Source: Cryobacterium inferilacus
GTDB lineage: Bacteria > Actinomycetota > Actinomycetes > Actinomycetales > Microbacteriaceae
Direction: 5' to 3'
Length of the DNA: 64,000 bases
NCBI RefSeq assembly: GCF_019599185.1
Contig: NZ_JAIEUL010000003.1
Location: forward strand, 62,001-126,000
Within the stretch, counting starts at the first letter, position 1. The number at the start of each line of letters is the position of its first letter. Position numbers and translations under genes: made by a program. The notes beneath the pieces are model-generated. The model did no database searches and was not told the origin of the DNA. It saw only the letters and a program-made list of their open reading frames with translations. Below, piece after piece: positions 17,101-25,008 of this stretch.

Positions 17101-19796
17101 CCACCCCGGTGGAGGCCTACGTGCTGCCCGTCGCCGGCACGGTGCTGGCCCTGGCCGCACTGCTCTGGCGGTACGGCCGGGTCGACCGCGCCGTCGCCGC
17201 CAGCCCGGGCGCCGCCCTGCTCACCCTGGCCGGGCTCAGCCTGGCCCTACTGCCCCTCGCCCTCACCGGGCAGACCGGCTCGGTGCTCCGACCGATCATC
17301 GTGGGCGCCGTCTCGGCGGCGCTCCTGCTCGGGGCGACCGTGCCGCGCTGGACCGCCCCACGGTGGGCGTTCCTCGCCGCCGCCGGCCTCGCCGGCGCTC
17401 TGGGCCTGCTCGTCACCGCCGTCGCCCGGTCGGTGCGGGTCATCGGCACCGATGCCGGCCCACTGCTGGAGGCATGGCTGCTGCCCACCACCGTGATCCT
17501 CATCGTCGCGGCTCTGCTCCTGGTGCGGCGGCAGCACACCGACGTCGCCTCGCTCCGGCGGCGCGGCAGCCTGGTGCTGGTGCTCGTGGCCCTGGTCACC
17601 CTCACCGCCCTGGAGACCAGCGCCTTCGATACGTCGCGGCTGGGCGCCGGCCGCGCCACGGCTCTGGTGCTGCTGCTCAGCCTGCTGCATGTGCTCGCGC
17701 TCAGCCGGCCCCGGCCTCCGTTCGGCGCCCTCACGGCATGGACGAGCCTGGGCCTGGCCGGCCTCGCGGCGAGCGCCGCCCTGATCGTGGACGCCGTGGA
17801 CCCGTTCGAGGTTGTGCTGGTGCCCGTTGGCCTGGCCCTGGTGGCCGGGCAGCTGCTGTCCAACCGGCCGTGGACGGGCCGGGCCGCAGGCGCCGCGCCC
17901 GTCGGGGTCGGCGGTGGACTGGCCCTCACGCTGCTGCCCAGCGCCGCCGTCGGTGCCGCTGCCGCTGCCGGCGCCACGACCCTGGGCTCCGCAGGGCTCA
18001 CCGACGACGCCCTCCGCCAACTCCTCACGCTCGCCCTCGGCGGTGTGCTCGCGCTCGGGGGCGCGGCCGTCGTCGGCCGACCGCGGTGGAGCCTCGTGGC
18101 CTGGCCCGGCGTGCTGGTCGGGTGCGTCACGATCGTGGTCACCGCGACCGGACGCATCCGGTCGTTGCTCGGCACCGGCCCGACCGGCCCGGACGGGCTT
18201 CTTGAGGCCTGGCTGCTCCCGGCCGCCCTGCTGCTGGTCGTCACGGGTGCCCTGATCATTCGGGCCCACCAGGCCGGCGCTGCTGCGGGCGCCCCGCCCA
18301 CGCCGACGGATGCCGTCACCGCCCTGCCCCGTGTATTCGGTTACGCCCTGGTCTCCGCGGCGCTGCTGGGCATTCTCGCGGCGGAAACCGCCTCGCTGGC
18401 GTATCCGCCGTACGCCGCCGGCCGGGCGCTGGCCCTGATCGGGCTCTTCGCCACGCTGCACATCGTGCTGCGCTGGACCGACCGGAGCCGCGCGGGCAGC
18501 CTGCTGGCCTGGTTCAGCCTGGCCGCCGGCGTGCTCGCGCTGACCGCCGGCCTCGGCCGCGACCTGATCAGCCCGATCGAGTGGGGCACGGTGCCGCTGG
18601 GACTCTCCCTGGTGGTCGGCCAGCTTCTCGTCGCCCGACGCCTCGGCACGCCGGGCATCGGCGCCCCGACGCCGGCGCGCCCGGCCGCCCTGCAGCTCTG
18701 GCTCGGCGTGGGCCTGGCTCTCGCCCTGCTGCCCAGCGTCATCGCGGGTTTCAACGGCGACCTGCTCCGGCCTGTGCTCACCCTCGTCGCCGGCTGCCTG
18801 CTGCTTCTCGGCGGCGCGTGGGCCCTGACCGGGCCGGATCGCGCCGTCTGGAGCGCGCTGGCCCGACCGGGACTCTTCGTGGGCACCCTGGCCGTGCTGC
18901 TCACCGCGGCCGGACGCATCCAGCCTCTGTTCGACCCGGTCGCGGCTGGTCCGGACGGGCGGCTGGAGGCCTGGCTGATGCCCACCGCTCTGCTCCTCAT
19001 CGCCGCCGGCGCCATTCTGATCGTCGGCTCCCCGGCGCGGGGCGAACTGCCCGGCGTCGACGCAGCCGCGTCCTCCGCACCCAAGGGGCCGGTCGGTTCC
19101 GCCGCCACCCTCTCGGCCCGGATGCTCGGCTACGGCCTGATCCTGCTGGCACTGGCCGGCATCGTCGCCGTCGAACTGGCGGCCCTGACCTACGCGCCGC
19201 TGGCCACCATCCGGGTGGTGTTGGTGGTGTGGTTGTTCGCGGCGCTGTACCTGGGCGTGTTCTGGGCCGATGACAGCCGGCCCGGCCGGCTGGTCGCCTG
19301 GGTGAGCGTCTCCGGTGCCGCCGCCATGATCGTCGGCGGCTGGGCGCGCGAGGTGCCCGACCCCGTCGAGATCGTCACGATTCCATTGGCCCTAGCCCTG
19401 ATCGCGAGCGGACTGCTGCACCTGGACCGCACCCCCGCCGCCCGCAGTTGGGGCACCCTGTCACCCGGGCTGCTCGTGCTGCTGCTGCCGTCGCTGGTGC
19501 TCGACCTCACCTTCAGCCCGCTCTGGCGGGTGGTGGGCCTGGGTGTGCTGGCGATCGCGGTGCTGGTGCTGGGCACCGTGCAGAGGCTGCAGGCCCCCTT
19601 CCTGATCGGGGCCACGGTGCTGCTCGTGCACGCGCTGGCTCAGCTGTGGCCGTGGATCTCCTTGGCCTACGGCGCCGTGCCCTGGTGGCTGTGGCTCGGC
19701 ATCGGCGGCGTGCTGCTGATCGCGCTCGCCGCTCGCTACGAGCAGCGCATCCAGAACCTGAAGACCGTGGCGCTGCGGATCTCCGCACTGAGGTAG
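14130..19796 (+). CDS. Giant polytopic membrane protein with zinc ribbon and repeated modules
   Basis: 1,888-residue protein of unknown function. Near residues 30-50 the motif CPACRTLLPSAVCPSCGLDL is a four-Cys zinc ribbon. Residues about 70-165 are an Ala/Gln-rich helix likely to form a coiled coil, then a Pro/Ala-rich linker to about 245. The rest is dozens of hydrophobic helices. From about residue 985 on, a module of roughly 120 residues repeats, marked by LLEAWLLP near 1110 and 1353 and LEAWLMP near 1608, alternating with PVEAYVLP (989), PFEVVLVPVGLALVAGQLL (1225), PIEWGTVPLGLSLVVGQLL (1481) and PVEIVTIPLALALIASGLL (1744). ATG at 14130 has AGGGGG 5-6 bp upstream. Similar proteins occur in actinobacteria as hypothetical proteins. 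Confidence 0.9.
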   Translation: MSPSSSIRDFAQYAGRFLWPRTSADLTDTTLCPACRTLLPSAVCPSCGLDLRHPAARDLLTASTDAATALDKRVQLIGQIRYEVAEAHAAQVAQSHADAAQAAQRRVLDEVAARVDAAATAQRAAEAAQAAQAAQAALAAQAAQAAQAALATQAELAGPAGPTHTSAALASAPPASPTFASSPAEPVASAPAIPSAARSTAPTGTAPTPPHPIEPGLTAPPSTPLPPSQDAPSGPPAHKRSSVQIVLLLVGVTLVSVAAIFFLTVAFIVTGLAFRATVVAALTVGTLVTAAVLRRKGLVATAEGIGALAVVLVLLDVWAMRQLNLFGLAGADGLLYWGAALLVCTVLFLGWHTWSSLRVASVAGFAAAAPAVGLLAAGIAADAAPLTRLFVASTGAAVGALLHRFTVPGTAGVWPSLDRRAERVGLLGIAGVALLTATGLAGFVQPATAWAPLVSFGVVALVALAHTFTLLLPVRSELSLRVGSHASVVLAVLAGVAGVTVTTSRSENVGLDVAVPLLVATLIALGLEQAWRRRAAGPVRQIVLTATLTGFGLMVLPGIVTLIVAGIPLVRALIGGDADPITDPLARIPAESVAALAALVGVGVLVTGFWKIGGVLVTRMRLLAWFGAIVLLLAVPFTQWLWLILPLYLLVGAGALAALFLARSGRPQLARFRPQLVLLVVAAEAFGYQISWADTSSWWLGTLSMVFTLIVGRYLLNAVRHAAARGAMLAGAIVFTLIGAAAGPAALTLGAPPTPAVLLLYIALSIAVSTDVLQLLVAQGRFARLTLTERRWAFWTLLAPTLYLVAAPTGLLIEGLSPSERAGVTPLASVLGILASALLVAATLLWALTPPGRARAERLVAALLVAPALLGLATNLVLVTDAPATLTRLTAPTAALLTLALALALRVTGRSSRAGLGLEVGAAVVLGSAFFPLDRTELGWLVLLYTAVAVLITAVDADGLFASTSWRRHLGWLSLVLATAALWWGLGDSGTTPVEAYVLPVAGTVLALAALLWRYGRVDRAVAASPGAALLTLAGLSLALLPLALTGQTGSVLRPIIVGAVSAALLLGATVPRWTAPRWAFLAAAGLAGALGLLVTAVARSVRVIGTDAGPLLEAWLLPTTVILIVAALLLVRRQHTDVASLRRRGSLVLVLVALVTLTALETSAFDTSRLGAGRATALVLLLSLLHVLALSRPRPPFGALTAWTSLGLAGLAASAALIVDAVDPFEVVLVPVGLALVAGQLLSNRPWTGRAAGAAPVGVGGGLALTLLPSAAVGAAAAAGATTLGSAGLTDDALRQLLTLALGGVLALGGAAVVGRPRWSLVAWPGVLVGCVTIVVTATGRIRSLLGTGPTGPDGLLEAWLLPAALLLVVTGALIIRAHQAGAAAGAPPTPTDAVTALPRVFGYALVSAALLGILAAETASLAYPPYAAGRALALIGLFATLHIVLRWTDRSRAGSLLAWFSLAAGVLALTAGLGRDLISPIEWGTVPLGLSLVVGQLLVARRLGTPGIGAPTPARPAALQLWLGVGLALALLPSVIAGFNGDLLRPVLTLVAGCLLLLGGAWALTGPDRAVWSALARPGLFVGTLAVLLTAAGRIQPLFDPVAAGPDGRLEAWLMPTALLLIAAGAILIVGSPARGELPGVDAAASSAPKGPVGSAATLSARMLGYGLILLALAGIVAVELAALTYAPLATIRVVLVVWLFAALYLGVFWADDSRPGRLVAWVSVSGAAAMIVGGWAREVPDPVEIVTIPLALALIASGLLHLDRTPAARSWGTLSPGLLVLLLPSLVLDLTFSPLWRVVGLGVLAIAVLVLGTVQRLQAPFLIGATVLLVHALAQLWPWISLAYGAVPWWLWLGIGGVLLIALAARYEQRIQNLKTVALRISALR

Positions 19797-19822
19797 CCGG
19801 CCGGGCATGGAAACATGGCAGG

Positions 19823-20261
19823 GTGCCCGCCACCACCGCCCCCGAGGTCCTCGAAACCGCCCGTCTCCGCCTGGAGCCGCTCGCGCGCGCCGACCTGTCG
19901 GCGCTGCATGCCGTCTACGCCGATCCGGCCACCTGGCGGCACCTGCCCGCCGGCCGGCACGACACGCTCGAACAGTCCGAGCGCCCGCAACCTTGGTTAC
20001 CGTCTCACCCCGGCCAGCTGGGGTGTGGGGTTCGCCAGCGAGGCCGCCGCCGCGGTTCTCGCCGCCGCCACGCCGTCGGCGTTTCCCGTGACCGCCCGCG
20101 CCCTGGCCGCGAACCCGGCGTCGGTGCGGGTACTCGACCGCATCGGCCTCACCCGGCTGTGGAGCGGGAGCGGGCCGGCCAGCACGGCACTGGACCGGGT
20201 TGTCTTCGCCGACCGCCCGCTCGCCCCAGACCTGCTGGCCGCCATCATCCGTCTCGGTTGA
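19823..20261 (+). pseudogene. Broken GNAT N-acetyltransferase gene
   Basis: The first part, read from GTG at 19823, gives LETARLRLEPLARADLSALH and ends near DTLEQSE at about 19980. That frame then loses similarity. A second frame starting near 19985 continues with NLGYRLTPASWGVGFASEA, the acetyl-CoA-binding part of the same family, and runs to the stop at 20261. About 50 residues that normally link these parts (central strands) are missing, so a frameshifting deletion near 19975-19990 has destroyed the gene. It lies just after the giant membrane protein gene. Confidence 0.75.
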
Positions 20262-20273
20262 GCCGGGTCTGGC

Positions 20274-20513
20274 TCAGGACTTCTCGTCGAGGTCCCGCAC
20301 CTCACGGTTGTACTGCTCGCTGCTGATCTCGCCGCGTTCGAACCTCTCGTCGAGGGCTCGGCGGGCGGCGCTGCGCCGTGGGCCGACCGGGCTCTCGGAG
20401 TCGTCTCTGAAGGCCCGAACGCTCCACACGATGACCAGCACGAGAGCGAACATCGACACCAGTCCGTACACCCAGAACCACGCCGGATTCATTCCGTCGC
20501 CCCACATCGTCAT
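20274..20513 (-). CDS. Small membrane protein with SHOCT domain
   Basis: 79-residue protein: one transmembrane helix at about residues 10-33, a short charged linker and a C-terminal SHOCT motif (RRALDERFERGEISSEQYNR). ATG at 20513 was chosen because GGAGG lies 5 bp upstream; an upstream in-frame ATG at 20534 has no such site. SHOCT domains are thought to aid oligomerisation. It diverges from the copper-type ATPase gene and could share the CsoR-type operator region, as small SHOCT proteins often do near metal pumps. Confidence 0.85.
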   Translation of the reverse strand: MTMWGDGMNPAWFWVYGLVSMFALVLVIVWSVRAFRDDSESPVGPRRSAARRALDERFERGEISSEQYNREVRDLDEKS

Positions 20514-20580
20514 CGGTCCTCCTTCTCGCGGCACGGCCGTCGCGCCGCACAGTCCACGCTAGTCCCTGACCGTTGCAAGG

Positions 20581-20599
20581 TACCCCTAGGGGGTATAAC
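20581..20599 (+). promoter_or_regulatory. CsoR-like operator overlapping the -10 box of the copper-type ATPase
   Basis: TACCCCTAGGGGGTATAAC holds the palindrome TACCCC-T-AGGGGGTA typical of CsoR copper-sensing repressor sites, directly overlapping the TATAAC -10 box (20594-20599). The ATPase ATG is 9 nt further on. Binding should block RNA polymerase until copper is in excess. No csoR gene is in the window. Confidence 0.75.
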
Positions 20600-20608
20600 G
20601 TTGGGGGC

Positions 20609-22777
20609 ATGGCTTCCCCATCAGACCCCCAGGAGCAGCACGCCCCGCAGTCCGCACACGACCTGGACAGCCACGACGCCACGACGGCCGGTCACACCGA
20701 TCACACGACCCACGCGAGCAACTCCGGCCACAACAGCCACTCCGATCACTCCGGTCACGTCGCCCAGTTCCGCCGACTGTTCTGGCTGATGCTGGTGCTG
20801 GCCGTGCCGGTAGTGGTCTTCAGCGGCATGTTCGCCATGCTGCTCGGTTATCAGCTGCCCGACTCCGCCTGGGTCTCCTGGATCTCCCCGCTGCTCGGCA
20901 CCGTGATGTACGTCTGGGGAGGCCGCCCGTTCCTCACCGGAGCCCTGGCCGAGCTACGGCAACGCTCCCCCGGCATGATGCTGCTGATCGCCCTGGCGAT
21001 CTCCGTGGCGTTCCTCTCGTCCTGGGGCGCGAGCCTGGGCATCCTGGCGATGGAGCTCGATTTCTGGTGGGAGCTCGCCCTGCTCATCGTGATCATGCTG
21101 CTCGGCCACTGGATCGAGATGCGCTCGCTGGCACAGTCCTCGTCGGCCCTCGAATCCCTCGCGGCGCTGCTGCCCGACACGGCCGAGCGGGTGGATGCCG
21201 GCGAGATCACCCTCGTCGCGCCAGCCGACCTCGTGATGGGTGACCTGGTGATCGTGCGGCCCGGCGGCCGGATCCCCGCCGACGGGCAGGTCGCCGAGGG
21301 CACCGCCGAGGTGGACGAGTCCATGATCACGGGCGAGTCCCGGCCGGTCAGCCGCGGACCTGGCGACCCCGTGGTGGCCGGCACCGTCGCCACCGATACC
21401 GCCCTGCGGCTACGGGTGACCGCGGTCGGTGACGACACCGCACTCGCGGGCATCCGTCGTCTCGTCGCCGACGCGCAGGCCTCGTCGTCACGGGCGCAAC
21501 GTCTGGCCGACCGGGCCGCCGGCTGGCTGTTCTGGTTCGCGCTCGGCACTGGCGTGCTCACCGCGCTGGCCTGGACCCTGCTCGGCAGCCCGGAGGACGC
21601 CGTGATGCGCACCATCACCGTTCTCGTGATCGCCTGCCCGCACGCGCTGGGCCTGGCGATTCCGCTGGTGGTCTCGATCGCCACCGAGCGGGCCGCCCGC
21701 GGTGGGGTGCTGGTGACCGACCGGCTCGCGCTCGAGAGCATGCGCACCGTCGATACCGTGCTGTTCGACAAGACCGGCACCCTCACGCGGGGTGAGCCCG
21801 TCGTCACCCATCTGCACGCCGTCGCCGGTGTGACCGAAAACGAGGTGCTCGCGCAGGCGGCCGCGGTCGAGGGCGACAGCGAGCATCCGCTGGCCAGGGC
21901 CATCATCACCGCCGCCCGCGGCCGCGACCTTGCCGTGCCCGCGGCCACCGCGTTCGAGGCGTCCACCGCCGTCGGCGTGACCGCCACGGTCGCCGGCCAC
22001 GAGGTCTCCGTCGGCGGCCCGAGCCTGCTGACGCGCCACCGGGCCGAGCCACTCGACACCGCCGCAGCGTGGGCCGCCGAGGGCGCCATCGTGCTGCACG
22101 TGTTGCAGGGCGACCGAACGGTCGGCGCCATCGGCCTCGCCGACGAGGTGCGCCCCGAATCGAGAGAGGCCGTGGACGCCCTGCACGCCCTGAACATCCA
22201 GGTAGTGATGATCACCGGGGACGCCGCAGCCGTGGCGCACACGGTGGCCGCCGAGCTCGGCATCGACCGGGTCTTCGCCGGCGTGCACCCCGACCGCAAG
22301 GCGGCGACGGTGCTGACGCTGCAGCAGGAGGGCCACCGGGTGGCCATGGTGGGCGACGGCGTCAACGATGCCCCGGCGCTGGCCCAGGCCGACGTGGGCA
22401 TCGCGATCGGGGCCGGCACGGATGTCGCGATCGCGTCCGCCGGCGTGATCCTGGCCAGCGACGACCCGCGTTCGGTGCTCTCCGTGATCGAGCTCTCCCG
22501 CGCCAGCTACCGCAAGATGACGCAGAACCTGTGGTGGGCGGCCGGGTACAACCTGCTCGCCGTGCCGCTGGCCGCCGGGGTGCTCGCCCCGATCGGCTTC
22601 GTGTTGCCGATGGAGCTCGGCGCCCTGCTGATGAGCGCGTCGACCGTGGTGGTGGCCGTGAACGCCCAGCTGCTGCGCCGCCTCGACCTGCGGCCGGAGG
22701 TGAGCGCCGCCCGGCTGCTCGGGCGCGAGAGCAGCGTCGACCCGAAAACGCACCCGTTGGTCAGGCAACACGACTAG
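20609..22777 (+). CDS. Copper-transporting P-type ATPase, CopB (CPH) type
   Basis: 722-residue P1B ATPase that pumps metal out of the cytoplasm. The first 50 residues are His-rich (HSDHSGH and others) in place of a CxxC metal-binding domain. The transmembrane metal motif is CPH (C343-P344-H345), the mark of the CopB/P1B-3 subgroup that moves copper or silver. The phosphorylated Asp is D387 in DKTGTLTRGE; TGES, HP (SEHPLARA) and GDGVNDAPALAQADVG are also present. The start at 20609 follows the CsoR-like promoter. The stop codon overlaps the -10 box of the next gene. Confidence 0.95.
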   Translation: MASPSDPQEQHAPQSAHDLDSHDATTAGHTDHTTHASNSGHNSHSDHSGHVAQFRRLFWLMLVLAVPVVVFSGMFAMLLGYQLPDSAWVSWISPLLGTVMYVWGGRPFLTGALAELRQRSPGMMLLIALAISVAFLSSWGASLGILAMELDFWWELALLIVIMLLGHWIEMRSLAQSSSALESLAALLPDTAERVDAGEITLVAPADLVMGDLVIVRPGGRIPADGQVAEGTAEVDESMITGESRPVSRGPGDPVVAGTVATDTALRLRVTAVGDDTALAGIRRLVADAQASSSRAQRLADRAAGWLFWFALGTGVLTALAWTLLGSPEDAVMRTITVLVIACPHALGLAIPLVVSIATERAARGGVLVTDRLALESMRTVDTVLFDKTGTLTRGEPVVTHLHAVAGVTENEVLAQAAAVEGDSEHPLARAIITAARGRDLAVPAATAFEASTAVGVTATVAGHEVSVGGPSLLTRHRAEPLDTAAAWAAEGAIVLHVLQGDRTVGAIGLADEVRPESREAVDALHALNIQVVMITGDAAAVAHTVAAELGIDRVFAGVHPDRKAATVLTLQQEGHRVAMVGDGVNDAPALAQADVGIAIGAGTDVAIASAGVILASDDPRSVLSVIELSRASYRKMTQNLWWAAGYNLLAVPLAAGVLAPIGFVLPMELGALLMSASTVVVAVNAQLLRRLDLRPEVSAARLLGRESSVDPKTHPLVRQHD

Positions 22778-22786
22778 CCTCCAGGG

Positions 22787-23368
22787 ATGGTCGAAATACG
22801 AACACCCGCCGCACCCCGCGCTGTGGAGCTCTATCGTCCGTTCGCCGACGACTGGGCCGGCCTCCGCGACATCCGCCTGCGATCCATCGCCAACTTCCCC
22901 CTCGGCTTCTTCGAATCCTTCGCCGCCGCACTCGCCCTCACCGAAACCGACTGGCGCCTGCGCGGCAGCCGCAACACCGAACCGACCAGTTTCCAGGTGG
23001 TCGCGCGCACCCCGCACGAAGAACAGTGGGTGGGCACCATGGCCTCGTTCATCTCCGCCGGACCGCCCAGCTACGAGCCGGACCAGCCGGCACCGGCCGG
23101 CCCGCCCCGCGCCAACCTGGTGGGCGTCTGGGTCGACCCCTCCTTTCGCGGCCGCACCGGGGTAGCGGCCCGGCTGGTGGATGCCGTCTGCGCCTGGGCA
23201 CGCAGCGAGCACCAGCTCGACGCCCTCTACCTGCACGTGCACGAGAGCAATCACCGCGCCATCCGCTTCTACGAGAAGAACGGCGCCGTGAGCACCGGAG
23301 AATACATCAGCGACCCGCGCCGGCCCTCGGAGCGCCACCGCGAGATGGCCCTCGCCACGGCCCGCTGA
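22787..23368 (+). CDS. GNAT family N-acetyltransferase
   Basis: 193-residue acetyltransferase of the GNAT fold. The acetyl-CoA loop is seen in VWVDPSFRGRTGVAARLVDA (residues about 113-132), followed by LYLHVHESNHRAIRFYEKNG. Substrate unknown; RimI-like or small-molecule targets are both possible. ATG at 22787 lies 6 nt after TAGCCT (22775-22780), which overlaps the ATPase stop codon, so it has its own leaderless promoter. It is 1 bp upstream of the M50 peptidase gene. Confidence 0.88.
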   Translation: MVEIRTPAAPRAVELYRPFADDWAGLRDIRLRSIANFPLGFFESFAAALALTETDWRLRGSRNTEPTSFQVVARTPHEEQWVGTMASFISAGPPSYEPDQPAPAGPPRANLVGVWVDPSFRGRTGVAARLVDAVCAWARSEHQLDALYLHVHESNHRAIRFYEKNGAVSTGEYISDPRRPSERHREMALATAR

Positions 23369-23369
23369 G

Positions 23370-24077
23370 ATGGACCTGCTGCTCGAATTCTGGGCCACGG
23401 TGTCGGCGGTCAACGCTCCGCTGCCTGCGCTCACCGTGTGGCTGACCGTGGCCGTCGCCGCCGTGCTGGTGCTGGTGCCGCAGGCCTGGAAGCTCACCCG
23501 GCACGGGATCACGATCGTGCACGAGGGTGGGCACGGACTCGTCGCGGCGCTCGGCGGGCGCCGGTTGCAGGGCATCCGGTTGCACTCGGACACGTCGGGC
23601 CTCACCGTCAGCCGCGGCAAACCGCGCGGCCTGGGCATGGTGTTCACCCTGCTCGCCGGGTACACCGCGCCGGCGCTGCTCGGGCTCGGCGCGGCGTGGA
23701 TGCTCAGCCTCGGGCTTGCCACCGGCCTGCTCTGGGCGCTGCTCGCGGCGCTGGCTCTGCTGCTGGTGCAGATCCGCAACTGGTTCGGGCTCTGGTCGGT
23801 GGCCGTGACGGCCGCGCTGGTCTTCGGCGTCACCTGGTTCGGTTCCGCCACCGTGCAGAGCGTGTTCGCGCTGCTGGTCACCGCGTTCCTGCTGCTCGGG
23901 GCGGTGCGCACCGTGGTGGAGCTGCAGGCCACCCGGTCGCGTCGCGGCGGCACCGCCTCCGACGCCGACCAGCTGGCCAGACTCAGCCATCTGCCCGGCC
24001 TGTTCTGGGTGCTGGTGTTCTTCGCCGTCGCCGGCGCCTGCCTGGTGTTCGCGGCCGGGCTGCTCGCCCCGCTCTAG
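23370..24077 (+). CDS. M50B-like membrane metallopeptidase
   Basis: 235-residue integral membrane protein of the peptidase_M50B-like group. The zinc site HEGGH is H51-E52-G53-G54-H55 in IVHEGGHGLVAALGGRR, followed by about six transmembrane helices. The group is related to site-2 proteases, but the actinobacterial subgroup has no known substrate. ATG at 23370 follows the GNAT stop by 1 bp, so the two are likely co-translated. Confidence 0.85.
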   Translation: MDLLLEFWATVSAVNAPLPALTVWLTVAVAAVLVLVPQAWKLTRHGITIVHEGGHGLVAALGGRRLQGIRLHSDTSGLTVSRGKPRGLGMVFTLLAGYTAPALLGLGAAWMLSLGLATGLLWALLAALALLLVQIRNWFGLWSVAVTAALVFGVTWFGSATVQSVFALLVTAFLLLGAVRTVVELQATRSRRGGTASDADQLARLSHLPGLFWVLVFFAVAGACLVFAAGLLAPL

Positions 24078-24109
24078 CTGCCGGCTGCGCCGCCTCGCAC
24101 CTCGGCGGG

Positions 24110-24877
24110 CTAGAAGACCGTGACGCCGAGCAGGGTGCCCACCAGCCAGGTCACGAAGAGCGCTGCGGCACCGCCGGTGACCACGCGCACGGTGGCGCGG
24201 GCGAGGCGGCTGCCGCCCAGCCTGGCCCCGAGCGCACCGGTGAGGGCGAGCGCCACCAGCACGGCGAAGAAGGTCACCGGTACCCGGATGCCCTCAGGCG
24301 GCAGCAGAATCGCCAGCAGCGGCAGGATGGCCCCGAGCGTGAACGCCAGGGCGGAGGCGCCGGCGGCGTGCCAGGCGCTGGCGACGTCCTCTTCGACGAT
24401 GTTGAGCTCGACGGAGAGGTGTGCCTTGAGCGCATCCTTCTCGGTCAGTTCGATGGCCACCTGCCGAGCCGTGGCGGGGGCGAGCCCGCGCTCCTCGTAG
24501 AGACCGGTGAGCACCTCGAGCTCACCGGCGGGGTCGTCCCGCAGCTCACGCTTCTGCTTCTCGATCATCGCGCGCTGACTGTCGCTCTGGCTGCTCACCG
24601 AGACGTACTCGCCGAGCGCCATCGAGATGGCGCCGCCGACGAGGCCGGCCGCTCCGGCGGCGACGATTGCGGGCGTGCTGCCACCGGCACCGGCAACGCC
24701 CACCACGATCGCGGCCACGGAGACGATGCCGTCGTTGGCGCCGAGCACCCCGGCGCGCAGCCAGTTGAGCCGGCTGGCCAGGCTGCCGCCCTGGGTCGTG
24801 CTGGTCGTCTCGGCGCGCGGCGCGGCATCCGGGGAGGCGTGGAAGGGCCGGAAGAGCGGGGGCGAGAGGATGGCCAT
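24110..24877 (-). CDS. VIT1/CCC1 family iron or manganese transporter
   Basis: 255-residue transporter of the vacuolar iron transporter family, which moves Fe2+ or Mn2+ out of the cytoplasm. Hallmarks are LRAGVLGANDGIVSVAAIVVG in the first helix, AISMALGEYVSVSSQSD in the second, a Glu-rich cytoplasmic helical hairpin (residues about 95-160) and three C-terminal helices. ATG at 24877 lies 6 nt after TAGGGT (reverse strand, 24884-24889), a leaderless pattern. An iron box lies about 60 bp upstream of that -10 (24948-24966), which suits an iron-stress gene. Confidence 0.92.
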   Translation of the reverse strand: MAILSPPLFRPFHASPDAAPRAETTSTTQGGSLASRLNWLRAGVLGANDGIVSVAAIVVGVAGAGGSTPAIVAAGAAGLVGGAISMALGEYVSVSSQSDSQRAMIEKQKRELRDDPAGELEVLTGLYEERGLAPATARQVAIELTEKDALKAHLSVELNIVEEDVASAWHAAGASALAFTLGAILPLLAILLPPEGIRVPVTFFAVLVALALTGALGARLGGSRLARATVRVVTGGAAALFVTWLVGTLLGVTVF

Positions 24878-24947
24878 AGAGCCACCCTAGGCAGCTCTCG
24901 CCGACCCCGCCAGCGTGGACAGCCTTGCCTAATCTGCCTGATCAGGG

Positions 24948-24966
24948 CATGGAAAGGCTAACCTAA
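24948..24966 (-). promoter_or_regulatory. DtxR/IdeR-type iron box upstream of VIT transporter
   Basis: CATGGAAAGGCTAACCTAA; its reverse complement begins TTAGGTTAGCCT and matches about 14 of 19 positions of the DtxR/IdeR consensus TTAGGTTAGSCTAACCTAA. It lies about 60 bp upstream of the VIT gene promoter, which fits activation by iron-loaded regulator as seen for storage genes in mycobacteria. Confidence 0.6.
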
Positions 24967-25008
24967 ACTGCTGAGTTTGCGCCGGGGTGACGCGGGAGAT
25001 CGAGCCGC

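Noticed and set aside
14099-18205. A 1,368-codon second frame on the + strand inside the giant membrane protein gene
   Set aside because: Very Arg/Gly/Pro-rich translation typical of an out-of-frame read; the other frame has a zinc ribbon, helices and repeats.
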